From: Vibrio cholerae
Lineage (GTDB): Bacteria > Actinomycetota > Actinomycetes > Actinomycetales > Micrococcaceae
Direction of reading: 5' to 3'
NCBI GenBank assembly: GCA_009728235.1
Contig: WNZI01000005.1
Span: forward strand, 1-64,000
Length of the DNA stretch: 64,000 bases
Below are positions 8,980-18,798 of the stretch, piece by piece. The position numbers and the translations under genes are program-made. The notes under the pieces are model-generated. The model worked only from the letters and a program-made list of their open reading frames with translations. It was not told the DNA's origin and made no database searches. The first letter of the stretch is position 1, and each line of letters opens with the position of its first letter.

Positions 8980-9901
8980 CGCCCGCAGACGTCCGGGGCG
9001 GCTCGGCGTCGGGATCGTCGGCGCGGGCAGGGTCGGCTCCGTCCTGGGTGCCGCGCTGCGCGCTGCGGGTCACGCCGTCGTCGGTGTCTCCGCCGTCTCC
9101 GAGGCGAGCCGTGAACGCGCCGAGAACCTCCTGTCGGGAGTGCCCGTCCTCGAGGTACCCGACATCATCGAACGCTCCGAGCTGGTCCTGCTCACGGTGC
9201 CCGACGACGCCCTGCCGACGCTCGTCGAGGGTCTGGCCCACCTCGGTGCCTGGCAGGCGGGCCAGCTCGTGGTGCACACCTCCGGCCGCTACGGGACCTC
9301 TGTCCTGGAGCCGGCCCGTGCAGCCGGTGCCATTCCCCTGGCGATCCACCCCGCCATGACGTTCACGGGGATGAGCCTGGACCTCGGACGCCTCCCGGAC
9401 AGCATGTTCGGCATCACCGCAGCCGCCGCCGTCCTGCCGATCGCCCAGGCCCTCGTGGTCGAGATGGGAGCCGAACCCGTGGTCATCGAGGAGGAATCAC
9501 GCGCCCTGTACCACGCGGCCCTCGCCCACGCGTCGAACCACCTCGTGACCATCGCCGCGCAGTCCGCCCAGATCCTGGCCGATCTCGGCGTCGAGCATCC
9601 CGACCGCATGCTGGGGCCGCTGATGAAGGCCTCCCTGGAGAACGCCCTGTCATCCGGCGAGAGTGCACTGACCGGGCCGGTCGCGCGGGGCGACGCCGGG
9701 ACGGTGCGGGCCCACAGGGCGGCCCTCGACGCCCACGACAGCCCCGATACGCGACAGGCGTACCTCGGGATGGCCCGTTCGACGGCCCTGCGGGCACTGC
9801 AGCGGGGGCTCCTCTCACCGGACCAGGGGGACGCGATCCTCACCGCGCTCGCCGACATCGTCCCCGGACCGACTGCCGGCCCGGCGGCGGACGGTTCCTG
9901 A
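8966..9901 (+). CDS. Rossmann-like / DUF2520 dehydrogenase-fold protein, candidate ketopantoate reductase
   Basis: 311 residues: an N-terminal NAD(P)-binding domain with VGIVGAGRVGSVLGAALRAAGH (GxGxxG near residues 20-25), then a helical C-terminal DUF2520 domain (ALYHAALAHASNHLVTIAAQSAQIL, a pattern like that of 6-phosphogluconate dehydrogenase-type reductases). It lies 72 bases upstream of panC on the same strand. From what I recall, PanG, the ketopantoate reductase described in Francisella, shares this two-domain architecture, so a role in making pantoate for PanC is a reasonable inference here but is unproven. The start ATG 8966 gives a short Arg-rich lead before the fold. Confidence 0.82.
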   Translation: MVAPDARRRPGRLGVGIVGAGRVGSVLGAALRAAGHAVVGVSAVSEASRERAENLLSGVPVLEVPDIIERSELVLLTVPDDALPTLVEGLAHLGAWQAGQLVVHTSGRYGTSVLEPARAAGAIPLAIHPAMTFTGMSLDLGRLPDSMFGITAAAAVLPIAQALVVEMGAEPVVIEEESRALYHAALAHASNHLVTIAAQSAQILADLGVEHPDRMLGPLMKASLENALSSGESALTGPVARGDAGTVRAHRAALDAHDSPDTRQAYLGMARSTALRALQRGLLSPDQGDAILTALADIVPGPTAGPAADGS

Positions 9902-9973
9902 ACCCCAACCCGCCGCACCCTCCCGGCGTGCACGACACGTGCCACCGCCGGCACCCGATACGAAGGACACCCC

Positions 9974-10906
9974 GTGACCCCGACCGGCACCCCCCGCCCG
10001 GCCCTTCCTCTCCTCGTCTCCACTCCCGCCGACCTCGGAGCGGCGACCTCGCGGCTGCTCGAGGGTGCCGGATCCCGACGGTCGTCCACCGGCGCTGCGC
10101 CGTCGCTCGGCCTCGTTCCCACGATGGGAGGGCTGCACGAGGGCCACGCCTCCCTGGCTCGGGCCGCTCGCGCCGCGAACGACGTCGTGGTCGCCTCGAT
10201 CTTCGTGAACCCGCTGCAGTTCGGCGACCAGGCGGACCTCGACCGGTACCCGCGTACGCTCGAGGAGGACCTCCTGCTGCTGGCCGGGTGCGGAGCGGAC
10301 ATCGTGTTCGCACCGTCCGTGGAGGACATGTATCCGGGCGGTGAGCCGCTCGTGCGCGTCGGTGCGGGACGGATCGGGAGCGTGCTCGAGGGGGCTTCGC
10401 GCCCCGGCCACTTCGACGGCATGCTGACGGTCGTCGCCAAGCTCCTCAACCTCGGACTGCCGCGCGCCGCCGCACGGTACCGTGCCTACTTCGGCGAGAA
10501 GGACGCCCAGCAGCTCGCGCTCATCCGGCGCATGGCGCTCGACCTGAACATCCCCGTGGCGATCGAGGGGGTGCCGATCGTGCGCGACGCGGACGGATTG
10601 GCGCTCTCGAGCCGCAACCGCTTCCTCAGTCCGGACGAGCGCACGGCGGCCCTGGCCCTGTCCCGGGTGCTGGGACGCATCCGGGACCGGGTCGCGGAGG
10701 GCCTCGCCGCCGACCTCGCGTCCGCCCGCGCAGACCTGATGGCAGCCGAGCTCGTGGACCTCGACTACCTCGAACTCGTCGACGCGTCCTCGTTCACACC
10801 CCTGCCGGACGACGCCGGGCACACCGGTGAGGCGCTCGTCGTCGTCGCTGCACGGGTGGGCGCCGTACGGCTCATCGACAACACGCAGCTACCTGCCGTG
10901 CGCTGA
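9974..10906 (+). CDS. panC: pantoate-beta-alanine ligase PanC
   Basis: Joins pantoate and beta-alanine with ATP to make pantothenate, the CoA precursor. The HIGH-like element is seen in [15 protein letters not shown], and further signatures are [41 protein letters not shown] and the KMSKS-like [11 protein letters not shown]. The 310 residues are a little longer than usual because of an N-terminal Pro/Thr-rich lead. GTG 9974 is preceded by GAAGGACACCCC. No panD follows here, which is unusual because panC and panD are often adjacent. Confidence 0.96.
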   Translation: MTPTGTPRPALPLLVSTPADLGAATSRLLEGAGSRRSSTGAAPSLGLVPTMGGLHEGHASLARAARAANDVVVASIFVNPLQFGDQADLDRYPRTLEEDLLLLAGCGADIVFAPSVEDMYPGGEPLVRVGAGRIGSVLEGASRPGHFDGMLTVVAKLLNLGLPRAAARYRAYFGEKDAQQLALIRRMALDLNIPVAIEGVPIVRDADGLALSSRNRFLSPDERTAALALSRVLGRIRDRVAEGLAADLASARADLMAAELVDLDYLELVDASSFTPLPDDAGHTGEALVVVAARVGAVRLIDNTQLPAVR

Positions 10907-10957
10907 CCCCCGGCGACGACACGGCGCGGGCTGTCGGGAGCCGTAAACTTGTCTTCC

Positions 10958-12460
10958 GTGACCCACGACGAAACCCTCCCCGCGGAAGACCTCAACGAGC
11001 AGATGCGCTTCCGGCTGCAGAAGCGCGAAGTCCTGCTCGACGCCGGCGTGGAGCCGTACCCGGTCAAGCCGGCGCGCACCCACTCGCTGACCGAGGTCCG
11101 CGAACAGTTCGCCGGCCTCGAGGCGGGCGAGTCCAGTGGCCGGCAGGTCTCCGTCGTCGGCCGTGTGGTGTTCATCCGCAACTCGGGCAAGCTGTGCTTC
11201 GGCACGCTGCAGGAGGGGGACGGGACCAGGCTCCAGGTCATGCTCAGTCTCGCCGAGATCGGGGCCGACAGCCTGGCGGAGTGGAAGTCGCTCGTCGACC
11301 TGGGCGACCACGTGCAGGTCCACGGCGAGGTCATCAGCTCGCGTCGGGGGGAACTGTCGGTGATGGCGGATTCCTGGACCATGGCCTCGAAGGCGCTCCG
11401 CCCGCTGCCCACGCTGCATGCAGGCGTGAACGAGGAGACGCGCGTACGCCAGCGCTATGTCGACCTGATGGTGCGCGAGGAAGCTCGCCAGATGGTACGC
11501 ACGCGGGCCGCCATCACCCGCACCCTGCGTGAGACGCTCCACCGCCACGAGTACGTGGAGGTCGAGACGCCCATCCTGCAGCTCGTCCACGGCGGCGCGA
11601 CGGCCCGGCCGTTCGAGACGCACCTCAATGCGTTCGACCAGAAGATGACGCTCCGGATCGCCCTGGAGCTCTACCTCAAGCGCGCCGTCGTCGGAGGGAT
11701 CGACCGCGTCTACGAGATCGGTCGGATCTTCCGCAACGAGGGCGTCGACTCCACGCACAGCCCGGAATTCACCATGCTCGAGTGCTACGAGGCCTATGCG
11801 GACCAGTTCGTGATGGCGGAGCGCATGAAGGAGATGATCCTCGCCTGCGCCGACCTCCTGGGCTCGCGCAGCATCGAGACCACGAAGGGCACCATCGACC
11901 TCGACGGGGAATGGGCCTGGCTCGGCGTCTATCCCGGCCTGTCCTCCGCCATGGGCCAGGAGGTCACCCCGGATACCGGGCTGGAGGAGCTGCGGTCGAT
12001 CGCCGAGAGGCACGAGGTCTCGCTCAACCCGGCCTGGGGTGCGGAGAAGGTGGTGCTCGAACTCTTCTCGGAGATCGTCGAGCCGACGCTCATCCAGCCG
12101 ACCTTCGTCTACGACTACCCGCCGTCCGCGCAGCCCCTGGCGCGCCCGCACCGCGAGGATCCGCGACTGATCGAGGCATGGGACCTGATCATCGGGGGGA
12201 TGGAGCGCGGGACGGCGTTCTCGGAACTCATCGACCCGGTCATCCAGCGCGAGCGGCTGACGGAGCAGTCGCGCCAGGCCGCGGCGGGCGACGACGAAGC
12301 CATGCAGCTCGACGAGGACTTCCTCCGTGCGCTCGAATACGGGGCTCCTCCCATGGGTGGAATCGGCCTGGGAATCGACCGCCTTGTGATGCTTTTCACG
12401 AACGTCGGAATTCGGGAGTCGATACTCTTCCCCATTCTCAAGCCGGAGACGGGACAGTAG
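10958..12460 (+). CDS. lysS: class II lysyl-tRNA synthetase LysS
   Basis: Charges tRNA-Lys. An N-terminal OB-fold anticodon-binding domain (SVVGRVVFIRNSGKLCFGTLQ) precedes the class II catalytic core, with motif 2 as YEIGRIFRNEG and motif 3 as GIGLGIDRLVMLFT. The final IRESILFPILKPE is typical. GTG 10958 is chosen because it gives the usual 500-residue length; a TTG nine bases earlier is in frame. The upstream sequence GAGCCGTAAACTTGTC could carry a -10 element. A tRNA-Lys(TTT) gene lies elsewhere in this window at 34.2 kb. Confidence 0.97.
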   Translation: MTHDETLPAEDLNEQMRFRLQKREVLLDAGVEPYPVKPARTHSLTEVREQFAGLEAGESSGRQVSVVGRVVFIRNSGKLCFGTLQEGDGTRLQVMLSLAEIGADSLAEWKSLVDLGDHVQVHGEVISSRRGELSVMADSWTMASKALRPLPTLHAGVNEETRVRQRYVDLMVREEARQMVRTRAAITRTLRETLHRHEYVEVETPILQLVHGGATARPFETHLNAFDQKMTLRIALELYLKRAVVGGIDRVYEIGRIFRNEGVDSTHSPEFTMLECYEAYADQFVMAERMKEMILACADLLGSRSIETTKGTIDLDGEWAWLGVYPGLSSAMGQEVTPDTGLEELRSIAERHEVSLNPAWGAEKVVLELFSEIVEPTLIQPTFVYDYPPSAQPLARPHREDPRLIEAWDLIIGGMERGTAFSELIDPVIQRERLTEQSRQAAAGDDEAMQLDEDFLRALEYGAPPMGGIGLGIDRLVMLFTNVGIRESILFPILKPETGQ

Positions 12461-12462
12461 CC

Positions 12463-12660
12463 GTGGAATATGTCGCGGTCCTCCTACCATCAGCCTGCTT
12501 GGCAGTCCTTTTCTACTTCGTGATCAAGGCCATTTTCAACGTGGACAGGTCGGAGCGCGAGGCCATGGCCCGGGCCGAGGAGATGCAGGACGCCGAGGAT
12601 GCCCGCGCGCGGCGGGCGGCACGGGAAAAGAATGACGAACAGGAAATCGATCCGGCCTAG
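12463..12660 (+). CDS. small membrane-anchored protein
   Basis: 65 residues starting with GTG two bases after the lysS stop. One N-terminal hydrophobic helix (about residues 3-23, VAVLLPSACLAVLFYFVIKA) is followed by a strongly charged helical tail rich in Arg, Glu and Ala, ending NDEQEIDPA. This layout suggests a single-pass inner membrane protein with a cytoplasmic coiled tail. I do not recognise a named family. Its spacing implies co-translation with lysS. Confidence 0.7.
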   Translation: MEYVAVLLPSACLAVLFYFVIKAIFNVDRSEREAMARAEEMQDAEDARARRAAREKNDEQEIDPA

Positions 12661-12673
12661 GAATTCTTCCTCT

Positions 12674-12702
12674 TTGACCTCGATTGAATTGTGATCCATA
12701 CT
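12674..12702 (+). promoter_or_regulatory. probable sigma70-type promoter of lsr2
   Basis: TTGACC at 12674-12679 and CATACT at 12697-12702 are separated by exactly 17 bases, a near-consensus housekeeping promoter. The surrounding 12661-12746 stretch is distinctly AT-richer than the flanking genes. Transcription would start near 12709, giving a leader of about 38 bases with GGAG before the lsr2 GTG. Confidence 0.6.
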
Positions 12703-12746
12703 CGCTTGAGGGGACATATTCGAGCGGGAACTAATAGGAGACCATT

Positions 12747-13079
12747 GTGGCGCAGAAGGTAAAGATCATTCTCATCGATGACATCGACGGCGGAGAGGCC
12801 GACGAGACCGTGCGTTTCGGCCTCGATGGCGTCCAGTACGAGATAGACCTTTCGGAAGCGCACGCATTGGAGCTCCGCACGGCACTCGCCGAATACGTCG
12901 GTGCCGCCCGCCGCAGCACCGGCCAGTCCAAGCAGCAGCGCTCGAGTGCCCCTGCGGCCTCGCGCAACCAGGAAGCCTCCCAGATCCGCGAGTGGGCCAA
13001 GGAGAACGGCTACAACGTCTCCTCCCGCGGACGCGTGAACAGCGAGATCGTCGAGGCGTACCGCGCTGCTCAGTCCTGA
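12747..13079 (+). CDS. lsr2: Lsr2 nucleoid-associated protein
   Basis: Actinobacterial H-NS analogue that bridges DNA and silences AT-rich, often horizontally acquired genes. The N-terminal dimerisation domain (MAQKVKIILIDDIDGGEADETVRF) is joined through a Ser/Gln/Ala-rich linker to the C-terminal DNA-binding domain REWAKENGYNVSSRGRVNSEIVEAY, which contains the AT-hook-like RGR. The 110-residue length matches the family. The start is GTG 12747. It has its own promoter upstream and lies immediately before clpC, as is common in actinobacteria. Confidence 0.97.
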   Translation: MAQKVKIILIDDIDGGEADETVRFGLDGVQYEIDLSEAHALELRTALAEYVGAARRSTGQSKQQRSSAPAASRNQEASQIREWAKENGYNVSSRGRVNSEIVEAYRAAQS

Positions 13080-13119
13080 GCAAGCGCACCTGACGCCGGA
13101 GCGGTAGGTGCCCGGCGTT

Positions 13120-13137
13120 ATCTCGCCTGTGGCGAAC
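13120..13137 (+). promoter_or_regulatory. ClgR-type operator upstream of clpC
   Basis: The 18 bases ATCTCGCCTGTGGCGAAC match the ClgR-box pattern known from corynebacteria and streptomycetes (two CGC/GCG half sites around a short centre, CGCY-N4-GCGAAC). They sit 66 bases before the clpC start, where ClgR is known to activate clpC and clpP genes. The match is by eye and no clgR gene is in this window. Confidence 0.55.
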
Positions 13138-13202
13138 ACGGACCCAAAGCACACCCCGTGCCCGTAGCATCGAAATACGCGTTAGCTAGGAGTGTGTGTC
13201 TC

Positions 13203-15710
13203 ATGTTTGAGAGATTTACAGATCGTGCCCGTCGAGTTGTTGTGCTGGCCCAGGAAGAGGCCCGCATGCTCAACCACAATTACATCGGCACCGAGCACAT
13301 CCTGCTTGGCCTCATCCACGAGGGCGAGGGTGTCGCCGCCAAGGCCCTGGAGTCCCTCAGCATCTCGTTGGGTGCCGTGAGGGAACAGGTGCAGGAGATC
13401 ATCGGCCAGGGCCAGCAGGCCCCGTCCGGTCATATCCCCTTCACCCCTCGGGCCAAGAAGGTACTGGAGCTCTCCCTGCGGGAGGCGCTCCAGCTCGGCC
13501 ACAACTACATCGGTACCGAGCACATCCTGCTCGGTCTCATCCGCGAGGGTGAGGGCGTCGCCGCGCAGGTACTCGTCAAGCTCGGCGCGGACCTCAACCG
13601 GGTCCGCCAGCAGGTCATCCAGCTGCTCTCCGGCTACCAGGGCAAGGAACCGGCCGCGGCCGGGGGCCCCCAGCAGGAGGGTACGCCCGCAGGATCGGTG
13701 GTCCTGGACCAGTTCGGGCGGAACCTCACGCAGGCCGCTCGGGAGTCCAAGCTCGACCCGGTCATCGGTCGCGAGCAGGAGATGGAACGCGTCATGCAGG
13801 TTCTCTCCCGACGCACCAAGAACAACCCGGTCCTCATCGGTGAGCCCGGCGTCGGCAAGACCGCCGTCGTCGAAGGCCTCGCTCAGGCGATCGTGCGCGG
13901 CGACGTGCCCGAGACCATCAAGGACAAGCAGCTCTACACGCTGGACCTCGGGTCCCTCGTGGCGGGCTCGCGGTACCGCGGTGACTTCGAGGAGCGCCTG
14001 AAGAAGGTTCTCAAGGAGATCCGCACCCGTGGCGACATCATCCTGTTCATCGACGAGATCCACACCCTCGTCGGCGCTGGCGCTGCAGAGGGTGCGATCG
14101 ACGCCGCGTCGATCCTGAAGCCCATGCTGGCCCGTGGCGAGCTCCAGACCATCGGTGCCACCACGCTGGACGAGTACCGCAAGCACATCGAGAAGGACGC
14201 GGCCCTCGAACGCCGCTTCCAGCCGATCCAGGTCGCGGAGCCCTCCGTGGCACACGCGATCGAGATCCTCAAGGGCCTGCGGGACCGCTACGAAGCGCAC
14301 CACCGCGTCTCGATCACCGACGGCGCGCTCACCAGTGCGGCGACCCTGGCCGAGCGTTACATCTCGGACCGGTTCCTGCCGGACAAGGCGATCGACCTCA
14401 TCGACGAGGCGGGGGCGCGCCTGCGCATCCGCCGGATGACCGCTCCGCCGGAGCTCAAGGAGATCGACGAGCGCATCGCCGACGTGAAGCGCGAGAAGGA
14501 GTCGGCCATCGACTCCCAGGACTTCGAGGGTGCCGCTTCGCTGCGCGACAAGGAGCAGAAGCTCCAGGACGAGCGCAGCGACAAGGAACGCCGCTGGAAG
14601 TCGGGAGGACTGGACGACATCGCAGAGGTCGATGAGGAACTCATCGCCGAGGTGCTGGCGAACTCCACCGGCATCCCCGTGTTCAAGCTGACCGAGGCCG
14701 AGTCCTCGAGGCTGCTGAACATGGAAGCCGAGCTGCACAAGCGGGTCATCGGGCAGAACGAGGCCATCAAGGCCATCTCCCAGGCCATCCGCCGCACCCG
14801 TGCCGGCCTCAAGGATCCGAAGCGCCCGGGTGGCTCGTTCATCTTCGCCGGTCCCACGGGTGTCGGTAAGACGGAGCTCGCCAAGGCCCTCGCGGAGTTC
14901 CTGTTCGGTGAGGAGGACGCCCTCATCACGCTCGACATGTCCGAGTACTCCGAGAAGCACACCGTCTCGCGGCTCTTCGGTGCCCCTCCGGGCTACGTAG
15001 GCTACGAGGAGGGCGGCCAGCTGACCGAGAAGGTCCGCCGCAAGCCGTTCTCGGTGGTCCTCTTCGACGAGGTGGAGAAGGCGCACGCCGATCTCTTCAA
15101 CTCGCTGCTGCAGATCCTGGAGGACGGCCGCCTGACCGACAGCCAGGGACGCATGGTGGACTTCAAGAACACGGTGATCATCATGACCACCAACCTCGGT
15201 ACGAGGGACATCTCCAAGGGCGTCATGACGGGCTTCCAGTCCGGCACCGACACCAGCACGAGCTACAACCGGATGAAGGCCAAGGTCCAGGAAGAGCTCA
15301 AGCAGCACTTCCGCCCCGAGTTCCTCAACCGGGTGGACGACACCGTGGTGTTTCCGCAGCTCACGCAGGACGAGATCGTCGAGATCGTGGACCTGTTCCT
15401 CGCGCGCCTCAGTGGCCGCATGGCGGACAAGGGCATGACCATCGAGCTCACTCCTGCGGCGAAGGTCCTGCTGGCCACGCGTGGCTACGATCCCGCCATG
15501 GGTGCGCGGCCGTTGCGCCGCACCATCCAGCGCGAGATCGAGGACCAGCTCTCGGAGAAGATCCTCTTCGGCGAGATCACCTCGGGCGAGCGGATCGACA
15601 TCGACGTGGAGGGCGAGGGTACGGACGCACGTTTCACCTTCGTCGGGCACGGCGCTCCCAAGGCGCTGGAGGATGCTCCGGCTGCACTCGAGGCCACCGT
15701 CCCCGAGTAG
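13203..15710 (+). CDS. clpC: ATP-dependent Clp protease ATPase subunit ClpC
   Basis: Hsp100 unfoldase that feeds substrates to ClpP. The duplicated N-terminal Clp_N repeat is plain (two copies of [13 protein letters not shown]), then AAA-1 with GEPGVGKT, a UVR motif ([18 protein letters not shown]), and AAA-2 with [17 protein letters not shown] and the C-terminal D2-small domain. The start ATG 13203 gives the canonical [13 protein letters not shown] and 835 residues. An extension from 13158 is in frame but precedes the family start. A hairpin terminator follows. Confidence 0.97.
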   Translation: MFERFTDRARRVVVLAQEEARMLNHNYIGTEHILLGLIHEGEGVAAKALESLSISLGAVREQVQEIIGQGQQAPSGHIPFTPRAKKVLELSLREALQLGHNYIGTEHILLGLIREGEGVAAQVLVKLGADLNRVRQQVIQLLSGYQGKEPAAAGGPQQEGTPAGSVVLDQFGRNLTQAARESKLDPVIGREQEMERVMQVLSRRTKNNPVLIGEPGVGKTAVVEGLAQAIVRGDVPETIKDKQLYTLDLGSLVAGSRYRGDFEERLKKVLKEIRTRGDIILFIDEIHTLVGAGAAEGAIDAASILKPMLARGELQTIGATTLDEYRKHIEKDAALERRFQPIQVAEPSVAHAIEILKGLRDRYEAHHRVSITDGALTSAATLAERYISDRFLPDKAIDLIDEAGARLRIRRMTAPPELKEIDERIADVKREKESAIDSQDFEGAASLRDKEQKLQDERSDKERRWKSGGLDDIAEVDEELIAEVLANSTGIPVFKLTEAESSRLLNMEAELHKRVIGQNEAIKAISQAIRRTRAGLKDPKRPGGSFIFAGPTGVGKTELAKALAEFLFGEEDALITLDMSEYSEKHTVSRLFGAPPGYVGYEEGGQLTEKVRRKPFSVVLFDEVEKAHADLFNSLLQILEDGRLTDSQGRMVDFKNTVIIMTTNLGTRDISKGVMTGFQSGTDTSTSYNRMKAKVQEELKQHFRPEFLNRVDDTVVFPQLTQDEIVEIVDLFLARLSGRMADKGMTIELTPAAKVLLATRGYDPAMGARPLRRTIQREIEDQLSEKILFGEITSGERIDIDVEGEGTDARFTFVGHGAPKALEDAPAALEATVPE

Positions 15711-15739
15711 CACCCGCCGATTCCACGCACGACCCGACC

Positions 15740-15769
15740 AAGCCCGTCCTGGATCACCAGGGCGGGCTT
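15740..15769 (+). terminator. rho-independent-like terminator after clpC
   Basis: Arms AAGCCCGTCCTGG and CCAGGGCGGGCTT pair over 13 bases with one G-T wobble around an ATCA loop, 30 bases beyond the clpC stop. No long T-run follows, as is common in high-GC actinobacteria. Confidence 0.7.
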
Positions 15770-15870
15770 CGTCGTCCCGCACGGGATCGAGGATCGGTGC
15801 CCGCGGCAACGGAATTCGTCCATGAGTGAAATGCTGTGACCGCGGCCACACCGGGTGATAGAGATGGTGC

Positions 15871-17892
15871 ATGACAACCCCCTTCTCATCACTGGATGAC
15901 TTCGTCGCCCTGCCCCGTCTCAGTGGGCTCGTCCTCAGTCGGGAGGGCGACCGTCTCGTCACCTCCGTCGCCACCCTCGATGCGAAGAAGACCGCGTACC
16001 GGACCGCTCTCTGGGAGGTGGATCCCACCGGTGCGCAGCCGGCCCGGCGGCTGACCCGGAGCTCCGCCGGGGAGTCCGGCGCGGCCTTCCTCGCGAGCGG
16101 GGACCTCCTCTTCACGTCCTCGAGGATGGACCCGGACGACGTCGACAGCGAAGCGCGCTCCTCGCTGTGGCGGCTGCCTGCCGGTGGCGGCGAGGCATCG
16201 CTGCTGCTGACCCGGGAGGGTGGCGTGGCCGCGGTCTCGACCGCCGACGGAGCCGACGTCGTGATCGTCACGGGGAACGTGCTGTCGGGGGCCGTCAGCG
16301 AGGAGGACGACGCCGAGCGCCGGAAGACACGCAAGGACTCGGGGGTGGAAGCGATCCTGCACTCCGGCTACCCCGTGCGCTACTGGGACGCGGACCTCGG
16401 CCCGGACGAGCCGCGTTTCCTCGCACTGCGCGATGCCGGGGACGCCGGACAGTCGCTGACCGATCTCCTCCCGTCCGCTAGGGGCGGACTGAGGGACGCT
16501 CATCCCGTGCTCAGCCCGGACGGGACGACGCTCTTCACCTCGCTCACTGTTCCGGAGGCGCGCGGCTCCCAGCGCGCGGTGCTCGTGCGAGTCGATGTCG
16601 CCACGAAGGAACTCACCGTTCTGCTCGACGACCAGGACAACGACTACGCACCGGGGCCGGTCAGCCCCGACGGTAGGTTCCTCGTCGTGTCCAGGGATCG
16701 CCGCACCACGGCCGAGCTCGCACCCCGGACGAGTCTGCTGCTGGTTCCCCTTGACGGAGGCGAGCCGAGGGAGCTGGCCGCGGACTGGGATCGGTGGCCA
16801 TCGCCGGCCGCATGGCTGCCCGACGGCACCGGAGTGGTGGTCACGGCCGACGACGACGGCGCGGCCCCCGTCTTCGTGATCGACGTGGTGTCGGACGAGG
16901 TGCGCCGGGTGACCGAGGATGCTGCAGCGTACTCGGACGTGCATGTGTCCCCGGACGGCGCCACGGCGTACGCCGTACGCAGCTCCTACCTCTTCCCGGC
17001 CGAGGTGGTCAGCATCGAGCTGGCCTCGGGTCGGAGCCGGAGACTCCACAACCCGACCGAGCGGCCCGAGGTGCCGGGTACCCTTCAGCGGATCGAGTCG
17101 GTCGGCGAGGACGGCCAGTCCGTGAAGTCCTGGCTCGTGCTGCCCGATGGCGCCTCCTCCGAGGCTCCCGTCCCGGCGCTGCTCTGGATCCACGGCGGTC
17201 CCATCGGGTCCTGGAACGCCTGGACCTGGCGCTGGTCGCCCTGGATCCTGGCCGCCCGCGGGTACGCGGTCCTGCTCCCGGATCCCGCGCTCTCCACGGG
17301 CTACGGGCAGCACATGGTGGATCGCGGGTGGGGCCAGTGGGGGCACGCCCCCTATACGGACCTCATGGCCGCCACGGATGACCTCGTCGCCAGGGACGAC
17401 ATCGACGAGACCCGAGTCGCCGCGATGGGCGGCAGCTTCGGCGGCTACATGGCGAACTGGGTGGCAGGCCACACGGACCGTTTCGCGGCCATCGTGACGC
17501 ACGCCAGCCTCTGGGCGCTGGACCAGTTCGGGCCGACGACGGACGCTGCGTTCTACTGGGAACGGGAGATGACCGCCGAAGCGAGGGAGGAGAACTCCCC
17601 GCACCACCACGTGGGGGACATCCGCACGCCGATGCTCGTCATCCATGGCGATAAGGACTATCGCGTGCCGATCGGAGAGGGCCTCAGGCTCTGGTACGAA
17701 CTGTTGTCGAAGTCCGGGCTCCCTGCGGACGCCCAGGGCAGGACGCCACACCGCTTCCTGTATTTCCCGGACGAGAACCACTGGATCCTCAAGCCGCAGC
17801 ACGCGAGGATCTGGTACGGCGTCGTCGAGGCCTTCCTCGCCTCCCATGTGCTCGGGGAGGAGCGCGATCTGCCTCGAGAACTCGGACTGTAG
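15871..17892 (+). CDS. S9 family prolyl oligopeptidase-type peptidase
   Basis: 673 residues with an N-terminal beta-propeller (repeated SPDG-like blades such as LSPDGTTLF, VSPDGRFLV and VSPDGATAY) and a C-terminal alpha/beta-hydrolase. The catalytic serine is in MGGSFGGYMANW (about residue 521), the aspartate in HGDKDYRVP (about 595) and the histidine in DENHWIL (about 637). This matches dipeptidyl aminopeptidase/acylaminoacyl-peptidase proteins. There is no signal peptide, so it is cytoplasmic. ATG 15871 directly opens the conserved domain. It stands between clpC and the acetyltransferase gene. Confidence 0.92.
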   Translation: MTTPFSSLDDFVALPRLSGLVLSREGDRLVTSVATLDAKKTAYRTALWEVDPTGAQPARRLTRSSAGESGAAFLASGDLLFTSSRMDPDDVDSEARSSLWRLPAGGGEASLLLTREGGVAAVSTADGADVVIVTGNVLSGAVSEEDDAERRKTRKDSGVEAILHSGYPVRYWDADLGPDEPRFLALRDAGDAGQSLTDLLPSARGGLRDAHPVLSPDGTTLFTSLTVPEARGSQRAVLVRVDVATKELTVLLDDQDNDYAPGPVSPDGRFLVVSRDRRTTAELAPRTSLLLVPLDGGEPRELAADWDRWPSPAAWLPDGTGVVVTADDDGAAPVFVIDVVSDEVRRVTEDAAAYSDVHVSPDGATAYAVRSSYLFPAEVVSIELASGRSRRLHNPTERPEVPGTLQRIESVGEDGQSVKSWLVLPDGASSEAPVPALLWIHGGPIGSWNAWTWRWSPWILAARGYAVLLPDPALSTGYGQHMVDRGWGQWGHAPYTDLMAATDDLVARDDIDETRVAAMGGSFGGYMANWVAGHTDRFAAIVTHASLWALDQFGPTTDAAFYWEREMTAEAREENSPHHHVGDIRTPMLVIHGDKDYRVPIGEGLRLWYELLSKSGLPADAQGRTPHRFLYFPDENHWILKPQHARIWYGVVEAFLASHVLGEERDLPRELGL

Positions 17893-17928
17893 GCGATCTG
17901 GTCGGCTCTCCCTTTGTAGAGTGGTGCG

Positions 17929-18438
17929 GTGACCATCCCCTTTCTCCTCCGCCCCGCCCGTACGTCGGACGTGCCCGCCATCAAGGCGCTCGTCGAGCCA
18001 CTGGCGGAGGAGCGGATCCTGATGGCCAAGGAGACCGTGGCCTACTACGAGGGTCTGCCCGAGTTCCGGATCGCGCAGGACGACGGCGGGGAGGTTCTCG
18101 GGTGCGGCGCCCTGCACATCATGTGGGAGGATCTCGCGGAGGTACGCACCCTGGCGACCTCACCGGCAGCCCGGGGTCGCGGTGTGGGCTCTGCCCTCGT
18201 CGAGGAGCTCCTGGAGGAGGCCCGGAGGTTCGGAGTGAGCAGGGTCTTCTGCCTGACCTTCGAGGTCGGTTTCTTCCGGCGCCACGGGTTCGAGGTCATG
18301 GCGGACCAGTCGGCTGTGGATCCGCAGATCTACTCGGAGCTCCTGCGCTCGCACGACGAGGGCATCGCGGAGTTCCTCGATCTGGCCCGCGTCAAGCCGA
18401 ACACGCTCGGGAACACCCGTATGATCCGAGCGCTGTGA
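17929..18438 (+). CDS. amino-acid N-acetyltransferase (short N-acetylglutamate synthase type, GNAT)
   Basis: 169-residue GNAT protein. The N-terminal RPARTSDVPAIKALVEPLAEERILMAK resembles stand-alone N-acetylglutamate synthases of actinobacteria (M. tuberculosis Rv2747 type), which begin arginine biosynthesis. The acetyl-CoA loop is TSPAARGRGVGSALVEELLEEARRFGV, followed by FFRRHGFEVM. GTG 17929 is 36 bases after the peptidase stop. No arginine genes are nearby, so pathway assignment rests on the sequence pattern alone. Confidence 0.85.
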   Translation: MTIPFLLRPARTSDVPAIKALVEPLAEERILMAKETVAYYEGLPEFRIAQDDGGEVLGCGALHIMWEDLAEVRTLATSPAARGRGVGSALVEELLEEARRFGVSRVFCLTFEVGFFRRHGFEVMADQSAVDPQIYSELLRSHDEGIAEFLDLARVKPNTLGNTRMIRAL

Positions 18439-18583
18439 CGCCGTCGCCGTTCACGCGCCCGCCCCTGCCGCTGGCTTCCTGTGCTCTCCGACGATAAGGT
18501 AAGACTACTGAGCATTCCTTCACGGGGTGCTGGGATGCCACCGGAACCGGTGGCTGTACACCGAGCTGAAGGAGGTCCGCATC

Positions 18584-18763
18584 ATGGGACTGGATGACAA
18601 GATCGGGAACAAGGGCGAAGGCCTGGGCGGCAAGATCAAGGAAGGCGTCGGCAAGGCGTCCGGCGACGAGAGCATGGAAGCCGAGGGTCATAAGGACCAG
18701 GCGAGCTCGAAGGTCAAGGATGCTGCCGAGAACGTCAAGGACGCTTTCAAGCAGGGTCACTGA
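18584..18763 (+). CDS. CsbD family stress-response protein
   Basis: 59-residue, highly charged hydrophilic protein rich in Lys, Gly, Asp and Glu ([20 protein letters not shown], later [22 protein letters not shown]). It matches the CsbD family, named after the SigB-controlled Bacillus protein, whose molecular role is unknown. A strong ribosome site, AAGGAGG, lies a few bases before the ATG at 18584, suggesting high expression. The gene is monocistronic, closed by a strong hairpin. Confidence 0.9.
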   Translation: MGLDDKIGNKGEGLGGKIKEGVGKASGDESMEAEGHKDQASSKVKDAAENVKDAFKQGH

Positions 18764-18798
18764 TCCGAATCGGCTGTGCGTTACCGCACGGCCGTCCA

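Noticed and set aside
13182-16334. A 1050-codon open frame antisense to clpC
   Set aside because: Its protein has no recognisable domain and mirrors a perfectly canonical ClpC; long antisense frames are expected at this GC content.
15889-18117. A 742-codon open frame antisense to the S9 peptidase
   Set aside because: Catalytic triad and propeller repeats are on the plus strand; no family in the antisense product.
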